64,000 nucleotides of DNA, from assembly GCA_024362935.1 (NCBI GenBank), contig JANCRA010000019.1, positions 15,574,634 to 15,638,633 on the forward strand, read 5' to 3'. How positions within the stretch are numbered: the stretch's first letter is position 1; each line of letters opens with the position of its first letter. The DNA is from Setophaga petechia (lineage: Eukaryota; Chordata; Aves; Passeriformes; Parulidae). A program made the translations under genes and the position numbers. The notes under the pieces were generated by a model. That model was given only the letters and a program-made list of their open reading frames with translations, had not been told where the DNA came from and searched no databases. Positions 40,201-52,074 of the stretch are shown one piece after another.

Positions 40201-41067
40201 TTAGGAATGTGCATTGACTAGACCCTTTTCATCCATCTGATGTGTGTAAGGATGAGGAACCCCAGCCTTTCCATTCCAAAGAGTGCGAGATGCCCATGAG
40301 GTTGACGTTTTTCTCCAACACTCATACAAGGGCAGGAAATAAAGTAGTTGAAGTCACTCTGTAGCTGGAGTTGCCAATGCTTTGTCTACCCTGTTTCTGA
40401 AGAAAAGCCAAAACAGAGGCTGGTATTTTTCAACTTTTTTGTGACCACTTGATGTGCAGTTCCAGACTTCAGAGGTAAGTGTCACGTAATGGTGCTTCCT
40501 GCAATGGCAGTCAGATAATTCTGTATGAGTACAGTTTAAACTACCAACTGGAAGTAGTTTAACAGACCTAAAAATTAGATATGACCATTGTCCTTATTCT
40601 GGTTTTCTTCAGTGATGCTAACTGTAACTTTACATTTTTATGCACCAGCATAATAAAATTTTAGTCATATTTTTCTCTAAATTTGCTTAAAGAAAGTGGG
40701 TGTGCATATCTGCCTCTGTCTCTGTGTATACTACATCAAAATAGATTTTCAAAGTGGTAATGTGAAAGATACAAGTAAAGAGCTCAGAGATTGGCTGTAA
40801 ACCTAATCATATGCCTCATACTGAAAAAGAACTACTTGGCTGAATTTGTCTCAAAGACATTTTGGAAGCTTTTCATTTGTGTTTTTTGCCAGTAATAGAC
40901 ATCAAAATAAGTGCAAAGATCTTTTTTTCCCCTTAACTGCCAAATTAAAACATTTGCTGTCAGTTCCTTCCAGTTCATTGCTCTTTCACAGAATCATAAA
41001 GTAACCAACTATGTGAACAAAAAAAAAAGTCTGATAAATATTTGCGTTGGGCTTTTTTCAATCAGAA

Positions 41068-41282
41068 CTTCATGGAGATGTGTTGGAAGGGACCTTAAGG
41101 GGTCACCTAATCTGCACCCCTGCTCTGTATGGGATCAGTTACACAGTGTTACTGGCAGACATTTGTCTAATCTTCTTTAAAAATAGCCATTACAGAGACT
41201 TCCTCAACCTCACTGAGTAACCTGTTCAAATTCTATTCTTCTTATAAGACTAAGAAGTTTTTCCCATTATTTAAATTAAATA
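41068..41282 (-). mobile_element. CR1 LINE 3'-terminal fragment, antisense
   Basis: On the + strand, GTTGGAAGGGACCTTAAGG followed by GTCACCTAAT, and later CTCACTGAGTAACCTGTTCA and AAGTTTTTCCCATTATT, reproduce the complement of the CR1 3' end in order. The copy is therefore on the minus strand and keeps only the 3' untranslated region. The terminal CACAGAATCAT-like bases appear about 65 bases upstream (40,988-41,003), apparently separated by AT-rich, A-tract-containing DNA. This suggests a later insertion or rearrangement. It is inactive. Confidence 0.8.
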
Positions 41283-41692
41283 TTTTTGCATGCAAATACA
41301 CTGCTTACTTTTTCCTTACCACCATGAAATATCAATAATTGTTGACTACCCTTTTAACAATAAATTCCTTGATTTGAATTTTTTGACAATTCTGTTCTAT
41401 CTCAGTTTGTTTAGTTATGTTGATTGTGTCAGTAGCTATATATATAACAATGGTCTGGTTAATATAGAGTTTGACTCTGTCATCTTTAGTGAAAACAGAT
41501 CTTTGCCAGTGAATCTGATACCACATTATATGCATATATATATATAAAAAAGAGAAAGATAGAGACACTAAAGTTCTAAGGGAGCAGTCTGTAATAAGTG
41601 CAACTATTTGGGAAATAGATATCAAAATTTCAGAAATCTTGAAGTACATACAATATATATTTACATAGTTGATATTTTTTACTTTGCACTTG

Positions 41693-41695
<3 letters not shown>

Positions 41696-41748
<53 letters not shown>
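41696..41748. repeat. (TA)n dinucleotide microsatellite
   Basis: About 26 perfect TA units end at ATAAAT. It is the longest perfect dinucleotide array in the window. Such arrays can form cruciforms and mutate quickly. Confidence 0.97.
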
Positions 41749-41751
<3 letters not shown>

Positions 41752-43544
41752 CTGCAGTGTGGATAAGAACAGTACAAGATTATTAATAAACTAAGAATAC
41801 AAAAATTCATTTCATATCCAGAAAGAGCTTCTGTGTCTTTGGGTTAGTCACATTCTGCCTAGTGACCATGGCAGAGAAGTGTGGATCAGATTCAGGCTAA
41901 TTATATCATAGTCAAACATTGTCTTTATGTGTAAAACACAAAAGCATACAAAGACACATGTACATGCACAAAAAAAAATCACACACCACTTGTGCTTTTG
42001 AGCTTCTAAAACAGTAACAGAGAAATACTATGAAAAATATGTGCTTCAGTTTGGTTCAGATTTTTTAACCAATGATCTTTGAGCAAGTTCACATTTTTTC
42101 CTATACAGTTCAACCAACCATCATCAAAATGAGTAGTAATGAAAAGAACTGCAATATCAAAAAAAAAAAAAAAGGCTTTGAAAAACCTTAAAGTTCTGAA
42201 ACATTTGATCCAATACATGTTGACCACAGGCCTTCTTAAAGAGATTTCCAAAAGGGGAAATATATCCTTCTAGTTCCAAATAAAAATCTGGAAAAAAGGT
42301 CAGAAGGCGAGCAAGCACCCTCATAAAAACTAGAACATTTGGGTCATTTTCCCACAATCTGATGTGTTTTCAAAGTCCACCCCTCATTTTCTGGCTTCTA
42401 GTTTTTATATTCTTTGGTATTTCATAGCATTTTTTCTTTCATGTAACATGTAAAAAATAGTGTTCCATGTCTTAAAAAATGAAAGAGTTGTAAGATTTCA
42501 TCCTTGGGACTGCTCCATACTCATCATTTGTATAGGATTAACACACTCAGAAGCACAGAGATACTGAGCTACAGCTTCATCCTCCATAAAAGAGACCACA
42601 TTTTTATTCGGGGAAAAAGTAGTATCAAAGTACTTTCTAGTTCTTTGCATGCACTTGTTTAAAGAAACTTTTTCTCTCTTTCCTTTTCCCTATATGCCTC
42701 CTCTGCTCACCAACCTAAGAGAAAGTGTTGCTTTGATTAACTTGTGGCTGTAATGTTGTAAGTCTGTTCTCTAAAAGATCTGTTTGGACTCAAACTTGTA
42801 AAATTTTTTAGAACATTGTCCAATGATCCAATCAGTCCAAAATAATAATGTCACAAGCAATTCTTTTTTGAGGTTTTTTTTGTATTTAATGTCATGGCCT
42901 GAATTTACAAATCCAGTCTTACTTGATATGTATCTGTAGAGAATGAAAAGAACTTTGATAGTTAAAAATGACTGCCTTGTTAAAAACCTTACTGTCTCCT
43001 CGTTTGATTGTCACCTTTGAAAGCATTTTTAAAATGTGACAAAGGTGAAAAAGGATCTCAGAAATGGGCAAGCTGTAGGCAGTATTTGAATACCTGGGGA
43101 TCTGCCATATTTCTCTACCAACACATTGGCTTAATGAAAAAACGAATGAATTCCTATTTATTGATTTTTTTTCACTATTAATAAACTGAAGGGAAAGTCT
43201 GAGATCATGTCATTACAACAGGATCATAAATGAAACCTGTCCACAAGTTCTTATTAAAGATGCATCCACATTTTCATTTTGGTTCAGGTTTTTTCTGGAC
43301 TGTTACTACTGAACACTCTTTAACTTGAAAATGCCTGAACTATAGTTTTTACATATTTCAACAGGTGCATCCATGTTTCCAACTGCTTGTCCTTTTCCTA
43401 ATATAAGGTGGTTAACAAAGGAATAGGAGAAAAGTATAAAATATTAGTTCTATAGGAAGCACATTACAAAGGACGTAGCTGAGATGTGACTCTCGGTGTG
43501 GTGTGTCAGTTGATGCTGACAAAGGTCCATTGTTTTAGAACAAA
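41749..43544. other. AT-rich spacer, no gene recognised
   Basis: Nearly 1.8 kb of AT-rich sequence holds A runs (for example near 42,160-42,174) and no recognisable gene. Short minus-strand open frames near 42.0-42.36 kb are phenylalanine-rich because of the A runs. Confidence 0.55.
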
Positions 43545-43850
43545 GCCTTTCACCTTGGAAAGAGCTCTGCTGGGCACACTAAGGTCTGGATGAGTGAATG
43601 GATGTCAATAACTGAGCCCTTCTGCTGCCCCTTCAAAGCATGGCTACAGGGTAGAGAGACACCAGTGTCTATTTTCCTTCTCCTGTGCATGGAGCACCCA
43701 TGAGCTCCATGCATGGGTGAGGGCAGTGGGGAAGGTCTCAGAGCTGAGATGGCACTGAAACCTGGGCACTTTGCATCACACCCTGACAGCCATACAAAAT
43801 AATGGGCAAAAATAAACTTACCTGGAAGCACATGAGTTACACCTTGTTGG
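43545..43850. other. Small G+C-rich block of unknown origin
   Basis: Base composition rises to about 60% G+C in the middle, against about 35% around it, with fairly sharp edges. It contains a perfect 10-bp hairpin (43,686-43,713) and a 93-codon minus-strand open frame (43,550-43,831) without any motif I recognise. The abrupt edges suggest an inserted repeat, possibly another LTR remnant, but I cannot name a family. Confidence 0.4.
43686..43713. repeat. Perfect 10-bp inverted repeat, 8-base loop
   Basis: TGCATGGAGC (43,686-43,695) and GCTCCATGCA (43,704-43,713) pair exactly around an 8-base loop inside the G+C-rich block. Confidence 0.92.
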
Positions 43851-44299
43851 AAGAAAAGAAAAATAGGTTTATTGAATATGCTTGCTAAAAAATAGGGCCA
43901 TAAAGCTCATGCCACATTTTAGAGGTTCTTTCACTAGCATGACTGAAACAATAAAAATTACTTTGGAAGCTGTACTTGCAAACTAGGAGGGAGAATATCC
44001 ACGTAAATGTACTAGCTGATAGCATTTATAAAGGATCTGAAGCAGGTATGTGCAAACACTTATAATGTCGGATTCTGAAGCCTACTAGAGAGCTCCCATG
44101 TTAATTTTATTAAGCTTTATTCCTAGTTACAGTCATGGTTTGACACTGGTCAAATGCCAAGCACCCACAAAAGCTACTCACCTTCTCCTGATACAGCTGG
44201 GCAGAGGAGAGAAAAATTTAAACAAAGGGTTCATGAGTTAAGGACCAGGAGAAAACACTCCAAGGGCAAAATAGGCTCAACTTAGAGGTACAAAGAAAG

Positions 44300-44305
44300 T
44301 TTATT
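44300..44305 (-). promoter_or_regulatory. LTR polyadenylation signal
   Basis: TTTATT on the + strand is AATAAA on the minus strand and is followed there by CTTTCTTTGTACC, a typical layout before the R/U5 boundary of an LTR. It supports both the LTR call and its orientation. Confidence 0.65.
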
Positions 44306-44772
44306 ACTAATAGAGTCAGAGGAGAATAACGAGAAGTAAAATAAGCCCTTAAAAATCACCTTTTCTTCCCACAACCCCTCCCTCCTTCCCACTAACAGCA
44401 CAGGGAGACAGAGGATGGGGGTTCTGGTCAGTTTGTGACCTGATGTTTTCTTCTGCTGCTGAAGGAGAGGAGTCCTTCCCCTGTGAGACCGTGGGGTCTC
44501 TCCCACAGGAAACAGTTCTCTCAACTCCTCCAGCATGGCTCCAAACCTCATGAGCAGCAGTTCTCCCAAAACTGCTGCAGTGTGAGTCTCTCCCATGTGC
44601 ACACAGTTCTCCCCAAACTACTGTGGCTTGGGTCACTCTTCCATGGGGTGCATTCCTCCAAGGACAGGCTACTCCAGCCTGGAAGCAGGGGCCCCCTCTC
44701 TCCATTGGGTCTCCCACTGGAACACAGCCCCCTCCAGGCATTCACCCACTCCAGCATGGGCACCTCCCCCTC

Positions 44773-44850
44773 GGGCTGTGGGTGGATCTCTGCATTCCCC
44801 ATGATCCCCAAGGGCTGTGGGTGGATCTCTGCTTCCCCCATGGATCCCCA
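44773..44850. repeat. Internal tandem duplication in the LTR, about 39 bp
   Basis: GGGCTGTGGGTGGATCTCTG occurs at 44,773 and again at 44,812. Each copy is followed by a CCCCATG(G)ATCCCCA block. Loosely related CAGTTCTC and CTCCAGCATGG blocks recur further left. Internal duplication of the U3-type region is common in LTR families. Confidence 0.85.
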
Positions 44851-44931
44851 TGGGCTGCAGGGGCACAGCTGCTTCACCATGGTCTCACCACAGCCTGCAG
44901 AGGAATCTCAGCTTTGGTGCCTGGAGCACCT

Positions 44932-44954
44932 CCCCCCCCCCCCCGCCCCCCCCC
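44932..44954. repeat. C-rich homopolymer, 13 C, one G, 9 C
   Basis: The tract lies inside the LTR. The complementary strand has G runs of 13 and 9 and could form a G-quadruplex. Homopolymers like this are also prone to sequencing length error. Confidence 0.95.
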
Positions 44955-46557
44955 TCCACTGACCTTGGTGTCTCCATGTTGTTTCCCTCACATGTTCTCA
45001 CCTCCTTTTCTTCTCTGGCTGGAATTCTAACTCTCCAACCACCTTTGTTTTGACTTCTTATATATGTTATCACAGAGGCATTGCCATCACCTCTAACTGG
45101 CCCAGCTTTGGCCAGTAGCGTGTCTATCTTCAGAGCCATCACAGACTGGCTGTGCCAGACACTGTGGAAGCTTCCAGCAGCTTCTCACACCAGGCCCTGC
45201 AAAACCAACACAATTACACACTAACAAATCCTAATGCATAATCTTTAATGCAACTAGGCAAAAAGCTTGCGAGGCTTTTCTCATAGCCTAAACAGCAAGA
45301 GTTTAAATGAACTAAAAATAAAATCAATGTAAAAAAAAAAAAAAGATACCACCAAGAATAATCTATTTCATGTTGTAAAATTAAAACCCAGGATTTAAGG
45401 GACATAAACTGCTTTGATTTGGTGCTATCTATTGTATTCTACAGTATTTATAGTACCTGTGGAACAAAAAAGGGTGCATTTAGAACTGCACATCAGTCTT
45501 CACTTAGAAGTGCTTTATTTTGTCTAAGTCACACCCTAACATAATTGTAACATAGCATTTGAAGTTAATTATACTGTATCTAGGAAACACCCTGGATTTT
45601 ATTGCAAGGCTGAATATGCCAAAGGTTTGGGTGCTTCCACAGCCAGCAGCTAGTAACACAGTAAGAAAGTCCAGCTTCCTGTAAAACAGGATAAAACAAG
45701 AATTTTTATAGACATAGTGAAAATATACATATATTCATGAGTCAGTGAAATGAGTCACAAAAACTGTGTTTTCACTTGAGAGGAAGCAACTTTCACCCAT
45801 CTTACTGAGTTTTAGACGGGTCAGTCAAATTTTTTTGTTGTAACTAGTTTTATGATACTCTCTTCCTGCCTCTCTTTTACATATCTTGTGAATAAAGTTT
45901 GCACGTTCTTGGGGTTCACATCTGGAAAATTCACATCTGAGACGGAAAAGTGATTAGACCTCTTTCAGCTCAAAGAAAAACTATTCTTTTAGGAGAAGAA
46001 ACAAAATACTATAAAATAGAAAAATTTTTGTTACAGAAACAAATGTAAAACTAGAAGTTATAGATTTGTTAGTTAGAAAAGATCTGATGCCTACCTTCTC
46101 TAACTGCTTCTTAAGATACTTACTAGTGTGATGCTTTTCAATGAATAGGATGGCTTATATTGTAATCTGCCCTGAAAATTTAGGACTGGCATTTCTGGTT
46201 CCCAAAAAATTCTGGTGCATTTGTGAGCCTTAGTGTGATCCTCTAAAGAAAGCTCTGTGAGGATCTGATTCTTGCTTACTCTCTACTTTTGGCAGTGTAC
46301 TAGAATAATAGAAAAGTAACTGGATCCATGAATATAACCTGTAATTATAAGAATCACAAAAGCAGAAATATATTCCTTAGAAAAATTTGCACCTTACGTG
46401 AAATAACCCAATTTGATTAAAAGAAAAGCAAAACCAAAAGGAAATGCAAACACTACGATTAAATTCCTTCCACTTAGTAGTCTTGCACTGATTTCCCTCA
46501 CCTTTTTGCATGTACATACAAACTGTGTACAATAATCCTTGCTGGAACATGCTTAGT

Positions 46558-46600
46558 GTCGTTACTTTGGTGCATAAGTAATTGTTGCAGTGAAAATTCC
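46558..46600 (+). mobile_element. Possible mariner-type transposon terminus
   Basis: TACTTTGGTGCATAAGTAAT, continuing TGTTGC, closely resembles the terminal inverted repeat of mariner elements, which begins TTAGGTTGGTGC(A/C)(A/T)AAGTAATTG in several vertebrate lineages. A TA dinucleotide stands at the expected outer edge. No matching inverted end or transposase reading frame was found downstream, so only one terminus of a fragment is supported. Confidence 0.35.
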
Positions 46601-49600
46601 TGATTTTTCAAAAATAAATGGTGCATAAAAACACATAAAAGCTCAGTTAATATGTCTGAACTTGCTCAAGAACATGGCCCAGCTCAACCAATGGAACTAG
46701 TTTTTTATTCAGCAGAGACCTCTTAAATTCACTGCCTCACTACACAGTAAATCTGCTCTTTTAGCAGGTTTTTCTTTTAGCAGGTAGTCAATTAAGGGGG
46801 GGACAGGTGTCCTCATGATATATATATCTTTGCAGTGAGGTGTATGTTCTCACCACATTTCAGTTATCTTTAAATTTCATCATGTATTATTTAAAGAGTG
46901 GTGTCCTAATTAAGTTTTTTATTTCCTAGGGTAACATGTTTATATTTTTAAGCATATAGATGGTGAGGGAAGAATACTTTTATTAGCAACTCTCTTTATT
47001 TTCACACTCTCAATGCCATATATTTTAAACAGGGAAGAAATATAACCTCTCATTGTAATTCTCACCCTTTACTCTTCATTAACTGGTATATGCACTTCAA
47101 TGGGGATAAATAAAGGAACACCATAAAGTTATCATTTAGGAATTTAGGGTAAGTGGCAAACAGAACATTTAAAATGTACAAGCACTACATTCCTGATTTT
47201 CAATGTTAGGGAAATTCCATTGCCTAAATAGCAAAAGGGACATAGGTGCATTTTGGGTGACAGAACACATAAAGACCTGTAACATTTAGTGGATTAATTT
47301 TTAACTTCTGAGACTTAGAATGATGACATTCATTGATGTAAAGAAATAGAAAAAGGACACCACATTATTTCAGCAAGTGTATGCCATAGAAACCTAATTT
47401 TGAATTAAATTCTCAACAATTTAGGGTTCATAGTAACCAAATAATTGAAATATTAGATGATTCTAAAATGTAAACCTTATTTCTAATGTAGACGTTAAAT
47501 GCTGTTATAAACAACCATTATATTCTTAATTGAATTTGTAAAAATCTCCATTATTTAAAAAATAATACATGTACTAATGGATTTGATAAGATTACTGTAA
47601 CTGAACACTGCTATAAGCTCCAAATCTTAGGAACACTGTATATATTGCAGATGAATTAGCTGTTCTTAAATTAAGGAATATTACAGTCAGTAATGGTATG
47701 ACATTCTTTTTTATGGCTGTGGCTTGGGTTATAATGTGACAGAAAAAAAATGTAATGTTTCCAAAATGACAGTTTTTAGATTTGTGTTGCCTGAGGTAGT
47801 TCAGCTGAACAATAAACTATAATTTGATTGATGGAAAATTGAAGTGGTTCATCTAACTTGCCAGTCTGTCTTACCCAAGGCTTTGGTTTTGCATGTATGA
47901 TGATGTATCACAGTTTTAGAGATAATGTTGTTTGTATTATACATGAGATTTTTTTTTACACATAAAAATGAAGACTTCATTACCCAGTAAAGATCAAAAA
48001 TATTCTATGGATTAGCAAGGAATCAGATTTGTTTGAGAATGGATTTGTACATCAAAATGTGCTCCCTTTGTGAAACCAAATGATAAATAACATATAGGAT
48101 CAGAGTGCCTTTATTTTCATGAGCAAATCAGCCATATCACCGGTTATGAAATTATTAACTTAAAGGAAAGGTGACATATGCACCCAAGAGAAACAATCAG
48201 AGGGTGGTAGTTTTCCCTTCATCCAGAATTAATCCTGTGAAGTAGCAGGCCAGTCAGCAGAAATCTTTTTGAAAGAGCAATAACATTTTTTATAGATAAA
48301 TTAATATATTTTCTTTTTGAAGAAAAAAACAGATTAATGAGAAAATAGTAGATACTATTAAATACATATTGGTAACCTTTATATAGGGTTTGGCCTTTTT
48401 TTTAAAATTACTGATGCAGTGTGCACCCAGCAGCAGTTTCAGAAAAATTACTTTATAATTTTTTTTAACATCTGTGAGGACAATTTTAAATTGGTTAAAC
48501 TAGCCAGCCACCTGCCATTTTTTTCCTTAACTATTTGCATCAAGAAGTATGTTTGTCCTCTGCTCTTCTGTCATCAAACTAGTAACACTAGTAAAAAGCT
48601 AAAATTAAAGTATGGCATCTAGTTTCAGCTGCTAAAGGAAGCAAGGTTTGAGGAAAGGATCATATAGTGGAGAGTATGATCATAAAGTCTAGGTTTGATT
48701 CCTTTTTCCCCCTTCATTTTCATTCAAAAGGAAAGGCCAGCTGTTGAGCCATTTTGAACAAGGGTCTTCCTTATTCTTTTTCTTCCTCCCTAAGAACATG
48801 AAAGAGCTAATATTGGCTTTCCAAGTGAAACTGTAACACTCCAACTTGAAGACACAGGCGTATTAAATCTCTCTGCTATTTATTACCCTGCAAAACACTA
48901 AACAAGGCTATGATCAAACAAAACTGTGGTAATCCAGTCTTCTGGGAGATTTAATTGGCATACTACACTCTTTATTTTTTCTACACAATGTCCTGAATTA
49001 CAGATGTTCAAGAGTTGGGCCTTAAGTAGCACATAGAGCTTCTTATCATTACATAGAAATGCAGGAAAATTGTATTTGAAACTATCCTTGAAGTAACAGA
49101 AGATCTGTCTGTAATGAGATTTCCAAAATTACTGTAGGGAATTCTCTATGTGGAAGTGCTTTCTTCTTGGGTCATTACATTGCCATAAGTCTTAATTTTC
49201 CAGGCATTTTATTCCTTCTCCCTCTGTGTCATGCTTTTTATCAGGGTTCAAACCTGGAAATGTCATTGTCTTTTCAAAACTGCTGCTTAAAACTGAACCA
49301 TAAATTCAAGGAGATGAACAGAGATGATGCATCAATAGTAGGACTGGCCTTTCTCTCTTAGAAAAACAAAACAAACCAACCAAAACAAACAAAAACATGA
49401 AGAAAAGTTGCCAGAGAACTTTTCTGTATTTTTCAAAGTAAGTCAAAGACTAAAGGAGAAATAAAACTTCTTTATTTAGGGAATATGGAGAGAAATCTAA
49501 TCATGGAAAGAAAATAATCAACTGAAACATACAATGGGAGAAGACATTTTGAATCTTCTATTCAAATTACAGACAACACATCATATAATGCCTTTTATAG

Positions 49601-51831
49601 TTATTAACTCAATCTGAAAACTGTTTAAGACTTTTTTTTTACTGCAATATGTTTAGGAGGACACCAGAGTCTTACTGCTTGGTAGAGCAGTGACTTAGGA
49701 ATGTCCTTCCAGTTTCCTGAAAAATGTAGTAACTGAAAACTTATTTCCAGTTCCTCAGCTGGGACTAATCAACATAATATTTCATCTGAACTAGTTTCTC
49801 TTTCATCCTAGTATTACTAATGGTTTATTGATAGGCATATTTATTTTGGGAAATCATCCGAGGGAAACAACTTAAGAAGGGTTGGTAGGAGGATTATTAG
49901 TTGGTGACCATGAGATCAGCACTGTTTTGGACGCAAAGAAAGGCAAAAATTTACAAAGTGAGAGGTCAGAACCAGCAATAGGAAACTATTCATAATAGTA
50001 CACCTTGGTAATGGCTACAGTTCCTCTTGCCATCATTCAATAATTCAATGAAACTAGAAGTATACTAAAGAAAAAAAAAGCAGAAGAAAAACAGTTGGGA
50101 TGACCTGCTTTTCCTGAGAATGTCAGAAAGGAAGAAGAGAGAGTTAAAACAAAAGTAGATATTGTTCCTAGTAATAGTAGTGTGAAATTGGTCCTGAATG
50201 TCTTCAAGTTGGTGGAAAAAAAAAAAAAAAAGCTTTGTATTGCTTGGTCACAGGAAATCTAGAATAGTCTTCTAGTTGAAGCAGTGGGGTGAAAGCCAAT
50301 CTGATCTGCTTTTAAGACACTTCAGGCACTTTACAACTCCTAGCAAACTCCATCCCAGCTTGACTTTACAACATTGCATTCTTTGTTGTCATACGTTCTT
50401 CCTGTTATGTATATAGCCTCTGCTTATGCATGTTCTGAGATGGTTATGCACATATAAATCCTCTTTTTGTAAGGTCTCTTCTCTTTATCCATGACACATA
50501 TTACTGTCAAAAGTTTATCACTTTTGACTTGGAAAAGCTTCAAACCTCAAGTTCTTAAGTTCAGATTGGCTATATTCAAGGTTTTTTCAACAAAATTTAC
50601 TTTACAACTTAATTCTCATATCAAAATAGATCCTTCTGAAATCCCAAACCTTACTGACTGTCCTAGTTTTGTATATTTTCCCTTTAATTTAAATTGAATC
50701 TACTTTTTAATTAACTCCATGTTAATTACTTAAAGTTGCGTTCACCAAAAATACTTCTGGGGGATAGTTGATTAAGAAACATATCAGCTAAACACATCTA
50801 GGAATACAGAGTTCCTTTGGCTATTAGTTGCATTTGTTCCCCAGCATATACCTTGAGAATTAAAATTTCTCAGTGTCATAACTGCTGAGAATAGTGTTTC
50901 TCTCCATTAATTTTACAGATAACTCTATCCATGGATGCAGTCCAATGTGATTACCTGTGTGCAGAGGAGAGTTCTGTCATTAATTATCCCAAGTAAATTT
51001 CTCCAGCCTTCCAAAAAGTGACCTGGCACCTTAGGTATGTGTCTATTCTTTCTTGGCTTTTCTTTATATTTTATCACATGCTGTGTTTTTCTACCATTTT
51101 CCCCCTTTTTGTCAGTATTTCTGGATAAGCCAGATGTGTATTTCATACCTCTTTTCTTCTCCAGAGAACTTATTAATCTTTTTGTCCCCAAATGTCTCTG
51201 TTTCCTGTTCAGTGTCACTAGTTCAGGATTCTTTAATTTGTTGTACAGATTTCTGTTAATTTAAGCTTCTTCAAAAGCCATTAAAAAAAAAAAACCTGCA
51301 AAAATTTGCTAAAAAAAAAAAAAAACTCAGCCTATGGTAGTAATTCAATTTTCATGGTACCTCAGTGTCTCGCTAACTTGCAGAAAATTTTTAGATTGGA
51401 AGGTTGAAGTATCCAAGCTTTGCAGATGCAGATAACCAAGTCAGACTGACTAAATGTTTATCCAAGGTCAAACTGGAAGCACTTATAGAAGGATAAAAAT
51501 ATTTATTGAAGTTTTCATGCATCTCCTGTCCCTTGCCTTAATCAGAATACTTACCCACCCTCCACCTGCCTGCAAGACAGAGTATAGAAATATTGTGGGA
51601 CTGACTATTCAAAGAGCAGTAGAGAAAGACTCTCAATATGCAATGGCCTGTCAAACTTTGTGACAGTTCACCCTTCACTTTTTCCTGGTAGTTATTGTCA
51701 CAGCCATCTGTATGCTGATTTGTTTAAAACATAGTTTGTAGAATATGCAACCAAGCATCTGATCCTTAATGTACACATCTAAATTCCTTGAGCTCTTTGA
51801 ACATTAGAGAAAAGCAACCATTTGTGACTTT

Positions 51832-52074
51832 TTAATTGGTGTCAGTTGGCTGTATCATTGTTACTACATGACATATGTTACAAGGACTTTTCCTGCCGAA
51901 GGTAGGTGCACAGAATGTCACTTTGCATTTTTTGCAAGTAGCCAGTATCTCATCAGCTTTGCATAGCACATCATTAGCAACATCACACAGTGTGACAGTA
52001 TATTGTGCCCAAATATAAAATGCTGATTCCTTAGCTGAAAATACATTATTTTTAGGTTGGAAAGCAGTTTCCAT
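51832..52074 (-). other. Unassigned 80-codon open frame with paired CxxC
   Basis: Near its C-terminal half the frame has CKKC and, 14 residues later, CNIC, with one further Cys between. That is the layout of a small zinc ribbon. In the same phase the frame extends about 15 codons upstream of the Met. No family is recognised, the locus has no neighbouring exon-like signals, and a second unrelated frame overlaps it. A chance frame is most likely; a relic of an old gene or transposon is possible. Confidence 0.12.

Larger units (their letters stand above)
30600..41067. other. AT-rich spacer, no gene recognised
   Basis: Ten kilobases show no recognisable gene. The listed local features are a 16-bp palindrome (32,152-32,167) and a 25-bp tandem duplication (37,191-37,240). 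Open frames reach about 108 codons (36.5-36.8 and 37.4-37.8 kb). They are lysine/asparagine/phenylalanine-rich, matching base composition, and lack motifs. At 40,988-41,003, TCACAGAATCATAAAG resembles the extreme end of an antisense CR1 and may belong with the copy that follows. Confidence 0.5.
44136..45210 (-). mobile_element. Solo endogenous retrovirus LTR, minus strand
   Basis: About 1,075 bases with raised G+C begin on the + strand with TGGTTTGACACTGG and end with AAAACCAACA. Read on the minus strand the element therefore has the TG...CA ends of a retroviral LTR. From memory, the order of blocks matches a common LTR family of bird genomes: GCCAAGCACCCAC, GCTGGGCAGAGGAGAG, repeated GTGGGTGGATCTCTGC, and GTTATCACAGAGGC with CTTCCAGCAGCTTCTCACA. 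A minus-strand AATAAA lies at 44,305-44,300, giving a short U5. No gag, pol or env sequence adjoins it and no second copy is seen, so it is a solo LTR left by recombination. No clear target-site duplication is visible, so the ends could be off by several bases. The many open frames inside are G+C-driven, not genes. Confidence 0.75.

Noticed and set aside
44349..45142. Several overlapping open frames of 100-159 codons on both strands
   Set aside because: They lie inside the ERV LTR, whose high G+C content removes stop codons; they are Pro/Gly/His-rich with no known domain.
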